The notes under the pieces: model-generated | Told to the model about the DNA's origin: nothing | The model's input: the letters and a program-made list of their open reading frames with translations, nothing else | Database searches by the model: none | Shown: positions 40,664-47,176 of the stretch, piece after piece | Position numbering within the stretch: the first letter of the stretch is position 1 | Layout: every line of letters starts with the position of its first letter | Translations under genes and position numbers: made by a program | From: Tepidimonas alkaliphilus | Lineage (GTDB): Bacteria; Pseudomonadota; Gammaproteobacteria; Burkholderiales; Burkholderiaceae_C | Assembly: GCF_007556595.1 (NCBI RefSeq) | Contig: NZ_VJNB01000013.1 | Location: forward strand, 1-54,685 | Length of the DNA stretch: 54,685 bases | Direction: 5' to 3'

Positions 40664-41117
40664 CGATGGTATTGATCGTGCTGCACCTTGCGATCGTGCT
40701 TTCCCATCGCATGAGCAGCGCGGTTGGGATGACGACAGTCCTGGCGACGCTGACGGCGACGCCGGTGACGGCAGAGGTGGCGACCGCGGCCAGGCGACCC
40801 GAGAGAGCGCGTCGGATACCGTATTCAGCGCATTCGGCGCAGCGACACGCCAGCCTTGCCCCTTGCCCGCCACGCGCGCTCAGCGCGCCCCTCATGCCAT
40901 GAGGGAGTCCATGCAGGGTAAGTGGGGGCGCCCCGGTAACCGCACGGGGGGCTTCGAACAGGGGCGGTCGGCAAGCTGTGCTAGGGCACCAGCAGTATCG
41001 ACCTGAGCCGCCTTGCCCGATGCGCAAGCGTGGTCGCGGGGGCGCCGTGGGAGCATCGCGCCTCGATGCTGGCCGTGCCACTGCCATCGGGGACCTGGGG
41101 TCACGCCGCTCCAAAAC

Positions 41118-41144
41118 CAGAAGGGGCAGCATGAGCCCCTTCTG
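41118..41144 (-). terminator. Strong hairpin terminator downstream of the ParA/StbB-like gene
   Basis: CAGAAGGGGC (41118-41127) pairs perfectly with GCCCCTTCTG (41135-41144) over a 7-nt loop. Read on the minus strand, the stem is followed by GTTTTGG. It lies about 120 bp beyond the ATPase stop and would end the stability operon. Confidence 0.6.
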
Positions 41145-41262
41145 TCGCTGTTCAGAGCGCTGCGGCTGCTGCAGGCTGTGGCGGCTTGCCGCGCATCGGA
41201 TCGTTCCCCAGCCCTTCAAGCGCACGGCTGGCCCGCTGCAGCCATCCCGACAGCCGCGCGCG

Positions 41263-41910
41263 CTAAATGAACGTCTCCAGCGCCTGCGGGTGGCCTTTCG
41301 TGCACAGCAGGCTCAGCGGCACGTCGGGTTTTTCCATGACTGCCGAATAGGTGTAGCTTGCCAATTTCGGAAAAATCGCAACCTCCGGACAAATGGTTTT
41401 CAGTCGCTCCACCAAGTTACTGTTGCCGTCGTCCAGGAATTCCTGTGCCAGCAGCATGGTTTTTTCTGCATACGACGCAAGCCCGTTTTTAAATGATTCG
41501 GCGACGGTTGCCATGCCGCTGGGGTTTGATGATGCGGAATAGATGACGCGCAGATCGGCCCCTAGGCCAGATACAGCCTCGCCGAGCGTCTCAACATCAC
41601 GATCGATGGTACCGGTCGCGGTCGCCGGCAGGTTCACCACCGCGACATCGATGCATTCCATGTTGTGCTCGAGATATTCCAGCATCTTGCTGACCGCGTC
41701 CTCATAATGCGTCTGGTCAGCCAGGTTGAATTGAGCTGCTTTTACAACATGCCGGTGATATCGGTTATACACATCATCGATCTTCACGTCGCCTTCAATA
41801 AGCATGACCCGTTTGCGGGCGCCAAAACTCAGCGCGTCCACCAGTACGCTGGCGACCGTGGACTTGCCCACGCCGCCTTTTTCACCGTGGGAGAAGATGA
41901 TTGCTTTCAT
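41263..41910 (-). CDS. ParA/MinD-superfamily ATPase, StbB/TraL-like
   Basis: This 215-residue P-loop ATPase has the deviant Walker A EKGGVGKSTVASVLVDAL (KGGVGKST at 11-18). A Walker A-prime Asp lies in MLIEGDVKIDDVYN, and CIDVAVVNLPATATG is in the Walker B position. The short form without an N-terminal HTH fits type Ib ParA, R388 StbB or RP4 TraL. It ends with PDVPLSLLCTKGHPQALETFI. A strong AGGAG precedes the ATG by 6 nt. Base composition is clearly less GC-rich than the core genes, supporting foreign origin. It is the last gene of an operon whose first gene encodes a DNA-binding protein next to a repeat array, so a role in plasmid/element positioning or transfer is likely. Confidence 0.85.
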   Translation of the reverse strand: MKAIIFSHGEKGGVGKSTVASVLVDALSFGARKRVMLIEGDVKIDDVYNRYHRHVVKAAQFNLADQTHYEDAVSKMLEYLEHNMECIDVAVVNLPATATGTIDRDVETLGEAVSGLGADLRVIYSASSNPSGMATVAESFKNGLASYAEKTMLLAQEFLDDGNSNLVERLKTICPEVAIFPKLASYTYSAVMEKPDVPLSLLCTKGHPQALETFI

Positions 41911-42002
41911 GTCAACTCCTAATCAGATAAGTTGGGTTGCAGATGCATGGATTGAAATCAGAGATTTGTTTTATCGATCGCTGTATTCGCTCGATCCTCC
42001 TT

Positions 42003-42278
42003 TCATAAGTTCTTTTCGCGTATCAGCGTCATGATTTGGCTCGCAGCCGTCCCGGAAAACCCCCTGCTTTCCATCGTTGCCTTCGGATTGATCCGGTGAA
42101 CCAGGGTCAGAATAAATTCGCCGTATGGGCGGCGTGCGCGAGCAAAGTCAGCAACAATCGGCCCCCACCGCCCAACATCGGTTCGCATCTGTATCAATGC
42201 CATGTCCATTGACTCATAAATCGGGAAAATCCGATCGAAGCAATACTGCGCAAATTCCCGGGCCGCCAGCTTCAGCAT
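42003..42278 (-). CDS. Small protein of unknown function, in frame after the StbA-like stop
   Basis: This 91-residue reading begins MLKLAAREFAQYCFDRIFPIYESMD and ends SQIMTLIREKNL. No family is recognised. It is in the same frame as the upstream StbA-like gene, separated only by one TAG (42297-42299) and six codons. It could therefore be the C-terminal part of a longer protein cut by a stop, or a separate gene. Its ATG has a poorly placed AGAGG (one base away), which favours the first idea or translational coupling. The next gene is the ParA/StbB-like ATPase. Confidence 0.55.
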   Translation of the reverse strand: MLKLAAREFAQYCFDRIFPIYESMDMALIQMRTDVGRWGPIVADFARARRPYGEFILTLVHRINPKATMESRGFSGTAASQIMTLIREKNL

Positions 42279-42296
42279 GCCTCTGTTTTCGAGGTC

Positions 42297-42827
42297 CTAA
42301 GCCAGCGCCAGCGCCTCTTCCGCACTCATCACCGGATACTTCAACATATCGCTGTCTGCCTCGAGCGCATGCAGTATGTCCTCGATTTTCCGCGCCACCG
42401 TTCGTGGCGTCTGCGGGGTCTTGTTCAATAGAGAACCTGCTGCTGCAGCCGCCTTTTCCTGCGCGTGCAATTGCCGGACGCGCGCCACTGCCGATTCGCC
42501 AGACTGGACGGGTGCGGGCGCTGGATCGGACGGCGGCGGCGCCATGGGCGCAACCGACACGGGCTGCGAAATGGGCATTGGAACAGGGGTCGCTGCAGCC
42601 AAATCCGGACGCTTGGCAAGCAGTCGTTTGTATCGGTAGCGGATGTTTTTTATGGCGCCGATTGACAGACTGGGCTCGCCTAACATTTCGCGAGCAAGCT
42701 CAACAATATCTCCCCAGCGCCAGCCGTTTTGCAGGGCCTGTTCCAGCACTGGCAGCGCTTCTTTGAGTTTTTCTCGGCGGGCTTGTCTGGAGCCCGGTCG
42801 CACGGTGGCATACAGATCACGCTTCAT
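42297..42827 (-). CDS. StbA/TraK-like DNA-binding protein
   Basis: This 176-residue protein has a basic N-terminus (MKRDLYATVRPGSRQARREKL) and a helical segment EQALQNGWRWGDIVELAREML ... IGAIKNIRYRYKRLL. It resembles the HTH of plasmid proteins that bind repeats near the transfer origin (R388 StbA, RP4 TraK). A Pro/Ala linker and a helical C-terminal part follow. The ATG at 42827 is preceded by AAAGGAG at ideal spacing; a longer reading to 42896 starts inside the repeats and is rejected. It is the first gene of an operon with a ParA/StbB-like ATPase, and it lies next to the phased repeat array. Family assignment is inference from pattern and context. Confidence 0.62.
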   Translation of the reverse strand: MKRDLYATVRPGSRQARREKLKEALPVLEQALQNGWRWGDIVELAREMLGEPSLSIGAIKNIRYRYKRLLAKRPDLAAATPVPMPISQPVSVAPMAPPPSDPAPAPVQSGESAVARVRQLHAQEKAAAAAGSLLNKTPQTPRTVARKIEDILHALEADSDMLKYPVMSAEEALALA

Positions 42828-42885
42828 AAGCTCTCCTTTGGCGCGGTTTGCGGCCGCTACCGTATAGAGAATGGGCCGCTGCAAA

Positions 42886-43229
42886 GCGTGATTCAAGCGT
42901 GATTCAAGCGTGATTCAAGCGTGATTCAAGCGTGATTCACCTGTGACGGCGCGTGATTCTTGTGAGACTTGAGCGTGACCGAAGTGTGATTCTGGTGTGA
43001 TCGGAGCGTGATTCAAGCGTGACGATGTGTGACGGCGCGTGACCCAAGCGTGATCCATCCGTGACGGCGCGTGACGGTGTGTGATTCAAGCGTGATTCAC
43101 CCGTGACGGCGCGTGATTCTTGTGAGACTTGAGCGTGACTGAAGCGTGATTCTGGTGTGATCGGAGCGTGATTCAAGCGTGACGATGTGTGACGGCGCGT
43201 GACCCGAGCGTGATCCATCCGTGACGGTT
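42886..43229. repeat. Helically phased 10/11-bp repeat array, centromere/stbDR candidate
   Basis: About 32 units of 10-11 bp follow without gaps. The prototype is GCGTGATTCAA, perfect in the first four units from 42886. Later units vary in the second half but keep GTGA. Read on the other strand the unit is TTGAATCAC plus a 2-bp spacer. That is close to the R388 stbDR TTGCATCAT, which also has an 11-bp period. The array ends 58 bp upstream of the StbA-like start. A 148-bp block (42920-43067) is duplicated at 43080-43227. Confidence 0.88.
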
Positions 43230-43417
43230 TTGAGTGCAAGGTAGGCTACCCCCCGCCCGCCGCGGCCGCGCCGGCTCGGGTGCGCAGCGATGCCTCCGCC
43301 TGCCGCGTCGGCAGTCAGGGCTTGCGCCCCGACACCCCGCTTGCCCCACAGTGGCAGCTGCGGATGCCTCGACGCCCCTGTTGCGAAGACGCCGCAGTGC
43401 CGCCCGTACCCCCTGCA

Positions 43418-44454
43418 TGAGCTCAGACACCTTTGGCACTCCTTCGACGAAGGAGCAAGGCCATGCAGGTTCATCGCATCGGATACGGCATCCGGGGCTT
43501 TGACCGGGTAGCGCACTTGGGGCATCTTTGGGAGATGACCCCCACAAGGATGCCCAACAAAGGCTGCGTATCCTGCATTTCTGGGATCGGCACGGGCTGG
43601 CGGCCACCATCGATGCCTTTGGCGTGTCCGAGCGCACGCTGTATCGCTGGTGCCAAAGGCTGCACCAGGCCGGCGGCAACCCCGCAGCGCTAGCGGCCAA
43701 GTCCTGCCGGCCCCATCAGGTGCGCCAGAGCCACCATGATCCGCGCCTGGTGCACAGAATCCGCCATCTGCGCAGGCTCTACCCCAATCTCGGCTTGGGC
43801 CTTGCCTGCACGCGTTGCTTGAGCCCTGGTGCCGCCAGCATGGCCTGCAGCTGCCGTCGGTCTCCACCATCGGGCGCATCATCGCCTCAGCCGCCCCAAG
43901 CCCGTGCGCCGCCAGCGCAAACCGCGCAAGCCCCGCGGGGCGCGCCCCGCGCCGCTGCAGTGCCTGGCGGTGGACACCGTCGAGCGCGTGCACGATGGCC
44001 TGCGCCGCTCTATCCTGACTTGCATCGATCCAGCCAGCGCCTTCGGCCTGGCCGTGGCCTTGCCCAGCAAGGCCGCCTGCCACACCGAGGCGGCCATGGC
44101 CGCCATCCTGTCGCTGCTGCCCGCCAAACCCAAGGTGGTGCTGTCAGACAACGGCTCCGAGTTCGAAGCCGGCTTTGCCAAGCTGCTCAAGCAGCATGGC
44201 ATCCAGCGCTGCTACACCTACCCCAACTCCCCCAAGATGAAGGCGCACGTCGAGCGCTTCAACCGCACCGTGCAGGAGTCCTTCGTCGACGACCACGAGG
44301 ACCTGCTCTTGACGGATTTGGCCCTCTTCAACCAGAAACTGGCCAACTGGCTCGTCTTCTACAACGCCCAGCGTCCACACCATCGCCTCGGACACAAACC
44401 CCCACTATCATGCCTGCTCCAACACCACCCCGAGTGCCAAAGGTGGTGGACTCA
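43418..44454 (+). mobile_element. Insertion sequence (about 1.04 kb, IS481/IS3-like, decayed)
   Basis: A 14-bp perfect inverted repeat, CACCTTTGGCACTC at 43428-43441 and GAGTGCCAAAGGTG at 44432-44445, frames a DDE transposase pseudogene. The similarity extends outward to TGAG at each end, giving approximate borders 43418 and 44454. No target duplication is visible. It sits between the repeat array and the TonB/CobN module. Confidence 0.75.
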
Positions 44455-44467
44455 TACAAATTATTGA
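43463..44467 (+). pseudogene. Frameshifted DDE transposase (rve integrase core)
   Basis: The protein can be followed only by changing frame three times. MQVHRIGYGIRGFDRVAHLG is frame 1. HKDAQQRLRILHFWDRHG with the HTH AFGVSERTLYRWCQRLHQ is frame 2, the shift near 43530 looking like a lost base. LLEPWCRQHGLQLPSVSTIG is frame 3. Then the catalytic core runs from PVRRQRKPRKPRGARP to the end. The DDE residues are intact (LAVDTVERV, LSDNGSEFEAG, HVERFNRTVQE), followed by NAQRPHHRLGHKPPL. The last shift, near 43890, probably includes a deletion. It is not expected to be active. Confidence 0.8.
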
Positions 44468-44476
44468 CTCCGCCCC
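44460..44476. repeat. 17-bp direct repeat, left copy, flanking the TonB/CobN module
   Basis: ATTATTGACTCCGCCCC here matches ATTATTGACTCTGCCCC at 53633-53649 with one mismatch. Each copy begins within 0-6 bp of an IS edge. The pair brackets the whole module. Confidence 0.65.
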
Positions 44477-44492
44477 TTCCCTTGGCTACAGT
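44464..44492 (+). promoter_or_regulatory. Sigma-70-like promoter for the DUF2946/TonB/CobN operon
   Basis: TTGACT (44464-44469) and TACAGT (44487-44492) are separated by exactly 17 bp and lie just upstream of the start codon at 44501. The -35 falls inside the 17-bp direct repeat next to the IS end. No Fur box or cobalamin riboswitch is seen in the short leader. Confidence 0.5.
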
Positions 44493-44500
44493 TAAGGATC

Positions 44501-44851
44501 ATGCAAAGTCTGCGCAACACCCGCCGACTCGCCCGCCTAGTGCTGGTGTGGTTTGCGCTGACGCTGGGCGCAGCGGTGGTCTCGCCGCTGGTCAAGCCCG
44601 AGGGATTGCATTTGGTGTGCTCGGGCTCCGCGGTCAAGCTGGTGGCAGGCAGCAGCGATGATGACGACGTCCCGATCCCTTCGAAGCTAGATTGCCCTCT
44701 GTGCGGCGGCGGTGCGGTGCCGCTGCTGGCGGTGCCGGATCTGCCTCGGGTCGCGGCGGATACCGCCCGGCCGCAGCATCTGGCGTCCCACGGCCGTACG
44801 GCGTATTGCCGGCCGGTGCTGCCGGCGCGCGGGCCGCCCATCCTCTCCTGA
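44501..44851 (+). CDS. Small exported/membrane CPLC protein (DUF2946-like)
   Basis: This 116-residue protein has an N-terminal hydrophobic segment (RLARLVLVWFALTLGAAVVSPLV) that is a signal or anchor. A mature part with one Cys in HLVCSG, an acidic run DDDD, and the CPLCGGG motif follow. Short proteins with a hydrophobic start and a CPLC pair next to TonB-dependent receptors are typical of DUF2946. A metal-handling or thiol role at the cell envelope is plausible but unproven. The start lies just after a good promoter. It is followed 76 bp later by the receptor gene. Confidence 0.7.
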   Translation: MQSLRNTRRLARLVLVWFALTLGAAVVSPLVKPEGLHLVCSGSAVKLVAGSSDDDDVPIPSKLDCPLCGGGAVPLLAVPDLPRVAADTARPQHLASHGRTAYCRPVLPARGPPILS

Positions 44852-44933
44852 AACCCATCTTTTTCTCCATAGCCGTTCGCCAAGCCCTCTAGCGGCTTGC
44901 GGACGGTGTTGGCCTGTCCTTCAGGAGATGTCC

Positions 44934-47159
44934 GTGCGCCTCTATTGCCCATTGCGTCCGCTGGCTGCCGCCGTGCTGGCCGCTTTTCCGCTGGCTGGCT
45001 GGAGTCAGCCGGACCTTGCCCCTTCACTTCCAGCCAACCAGCCAACGGCCGAACAGGCGCTGGATGAGATCCGCGTCATCGCCGACCCGGTTGCCGACGA
45101 TGTGCCGTCGTTCCACCAGCAGCGCGAGCGCTTTTTGCGCCGGCCCGGCGCCGAAACTGTGGTGGACACCCGCCACTGGCAAGACAAGCGTTTGTCCAAC
45201 TTCGAGGATGCCTTCGCGCTGACACCGGGTATCCACGCCTTCGCCCGCACCGATTCCACCGGGGGGTTGTACTCCATTCGTGGCAGCGACATCGCCACCG
45301 AGGGGCCGCGCAACGGCCGTGGCATCCGCGCCTACCAGGATGGCGTGCCGCTGGGCCGCACGGAGGCGGGCATCACCAATGCCCTGATGGACATGCTGGC
45401 GGCCGACTACGTGGAGGTCTACCGCGGCCCCAACAGCCTGCGCTTTGGCGCGCTGGCCACGGGCGGCGCGCTCAACTTTGTCTCCCGCACCGGCCGCAGC
45501 TTCGAGGGTCACGGCCTGCGCGCGACGGTCGGCTCCTATGGTTATCGTCAGGTGCAATACGAGTATGGCTTCGGTGCCGAGCGTGACGATGTCTATGTTT
45601 CAGTCAGCAGCAGCCGCAGCGACGGCTACCGCCGGCACGACGTGTCCGAGTACTTCCGCGTCACCGGCAACTGGGGCCGCGACCTGGGCGGCGGCTTGAA
45701 CAACCGGCTGTACCTGCACCTGGGTCGCACCCGCGACGAGACGTCCAGCACCCTGCCGTTGGCCACCTACTGGCGCGACCCGCGCAACCCGGGCCAGTAC
45801 GCGGTGGAATTCGATCTGGATGCGAACTTTGAATACGCGCGGCTGGCCAACCGCCTCGTGCAGCGGCTGGACAACCGCCGCCGCATCGAGGCCGATGCTT
45901 ACCTGATTTGGATTCGCTTCGACCATCTGCCGTCGCCGTTCACTGGCATCGTGGACCGCACCTGGCGGGAGCATGGGCTGGGTGTGCGCTACAGCGGCCT
46001 GCACGACTTGGGTGGTCTTGAGGCGGAGCTGGTCGGCGGCCTGCGCTACAACGGCTCGCACGGCGACTTTTTCAACTGGCAGCACCGCAACAACGGCCAG
46101 GACAAAGGACCCAAGACCATGGAGGCGGATTTCCGCAGTCGGCTCATTGAGGCCCACGGCGAGCTGGCGCTGCGGCTGCGGTCCGATTTGCGTGCCTTCT
46201 TTGGCCTGCAGCTGGCCCGGGGCCAGCGCGACTATGCCGAAAAGCCCGTCCCACCGGTGCCGGCTTGCGGCCCGGTCGTCGGCACGCCACCGCCGTTTTG
46301 CCAGGCCCTGGGCAATCAGCGCCCGCAGCCTGGCAGCGCGGCCAGCCCGGCCAGTCGGAGCACCGACTTCGACACCGTCAACCCCAAGCTGGGCATCAAC
46401 TGGGAGTTCAGCCCGCGCTGGTTCGCCTTCGGCTCCATCGCCCGCAGCTTCGAGGCGCCGACCGACTCGGACGTGGCCAACGCCGCTGGCGTCGGGCGCA
46501 GGGTGGACCCTCAGCGAGCCTGGACCATCGAGGGCGGCGTGCGTGGCGGGGATGAGGTGCTGTCGGCCGACGTGACGCTCTACCACATGCGCATCCGCGG
46601 CGAGATCCTCTCGGAATGCCGGCCGGGTATTCCCAACTGTGCGCAGAACGTCGCCTTCAATGCGGATCGGACCATTCACAACGGCATCGAGGCCGGCTTC
46701 GGTGCGCGACTTGCCCGAGGGCTGTTGGCCGACGGCGACAGCCTGCGCATCGACGGGGTGTGGAACTGGACCGACATGCGCTTCGATGGCGACCGCCGCT
46801 ACGGCAACAACCGGCTGCCGGTGATCCCGCGCCACACGCTGCATGTGGAGCTGACGCACCGGCTACCCACTGGCTGGCACTGGGGTCTCAACGCCCATCA
46901 TGTGGGTAGCCGCACCGCCACTTATGATGGTTCCGGCGGCGCCGCGTTCGTGGTGCCGGGCTACACGCTGTGGGGCCTGCGGCTGGGCTACGCGCCCAAG
47001 GGGGCGAACTGGCGCGTGGCGCTGGATGCGAAGAACCTGGCCGACAAGGCCTATGTCGCGCAGTTCACACCGGTACCGACGGCCGGCACCCGCAGCAGCC
47101 CGGACATCAGGCCTGGCGTGGGCCGAGCGCTGTACCTGAGCTTGAGCGCCAGCTTCTGA
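44934..47159 (+). CDS. TonB-dependent outer-membrane receptor (HmuR-like context)
   Basis: The receptor has about 741 residues. A signal peptide (LAAAVLAAFPLAGWSQ) is followed by LDEIRVIADP, a likely TonB box, then the plug domain (NFEDAFALTPGIHAFARTD, YSIRGSDIA, YVEVYRGPNSLRFGALATGGALNFVSRTG). The 22-strand barrel runs to the last residue Phe (SLSASF), as usual. AGGAG abuts the ATG at 44928, which leaves no spacing; the GTG at 44934 is 6 nt away and is the better start. TonB receptors import bound metal complexes such as heme, cobalamin or siderophores. The substrate is not readable here, but the downstream chelatase points to a metal tetrapyrrole. A Cys-containing external loop (CGPVVGTPPPFCQ) is notable. 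Confidence 0.92.
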   Translation: MRLYCPLRPLAAAVLAAFPLAGWSQPDLAPSLPANQPTAEQALDEIRVIADPVADDVPSFHQQRERFLRRPGAETVVDTRHWQDKRLSNFEDAFALTPGIHAFARTDSTGGLYSIRGSDIATEGPRNGRGIRAYQDGVPLGRTEAGITNALMDMLAADYVEVYRGPNSLRFGALATGGALNFVSRTGRSFEGHGLRATVGSYGYRQVQYEYGFGAERDDVYVSVSSSRSDGYRRHDVSEYFRVTGNWGRDLGGGLNNRLYLHLGRTRDETSSTLPLATYWRDPRNPGQYAVEFDLDANFEYARLANRLVQRLDNRRRIEADAYLIWIRFDHLPSPFTGIVDRTWREHGLGVRYSGLHDLGGLEAELVGGLRYNGSHGDFFNWQHRNNGQDKGPKTMEADFRSRLIEAHGELALRLRSDLRAFFGLQLARGQRDYAEKPVPPVPACGPVVGTPPPFCQALGNQRPQPGSAASPASRSTDFDTVNPKLGINWEFSPRWFAFGSIARSFEAPTDSDVANAAGVGRRVDPQRAWTIEGGVRGGDEVLSADVTLYHMRIRGEILSECRPGIPNCAQNVAFNADRTIHNGIEAGFGARLARGLLADGDSLRIDGVWNWTDMRFDGDRRYGNNRLPVIPRHTLHVELTHRLPTGWHWGLNAHHVGSRTATYDGSGGAAFVVPGYTLWGLRLGYAPKGANWRVALDAKNLADKAYVAQFTPVPTAGTRSSPDIRPGVGRALYLSLSASF

Positions 47160-47176
47160 CCGCCAAGGGGGGCATC

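Larger units (their letters stand above)
39720..41262. other. Gene-poor 1.5-kb region with repeats, candidate replication origin/control region
   Basis: No open frame here has a convincing start, family motif or composition. The longest (minus strand 39859-40707) crosses the repeat clusters and looks accidental. The region holds three 44-bp tandem repeats (39782-39889), the TGTCGCCA/TGGCGACA cluster (about 40103-40749), a long inverted repeat around a T/A-rich stretch (40470-40546) and a terminator hairpin (41118-41144). Placed between a primase/helicase operon and a partition operon, it is the natural place for an origin and promoters. Confidence 0.6.

Noticed and set aside
39859-40707. 282-residue open frame on the minus strand
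   Set aside because: It runs through the TGTCGCCA cluster and part of the 44-bp repeats, has no family motif or Shine-Dalgarno, and is rich in Cys/Trp/His in a way typical of chance frames in GC-rich DNA.
40611-41225. 204-residue open frame on the minus strand
   Set aside because: No recognisable domain; it crosses the terminator hairpin and iteron copies. Treated as a chance frame.
42886-43229. The repeat array as a CRISPR
   Set aside because: Units are 10-11 bp with no spacers, and no cas genes are present.
42937-43239. 100-residue open frame within the repeat array
   Set aside because: The peptide is just the translated 10/11-bp repeats and has no independent support.
44852-44927. Cobalamin riboswitch before the TonB receptor gene
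   Set aside because: The gap is only 76 bp, with a small 6-bp hairpin (44881-44899). It is too short and lacks the B12-box pattern.
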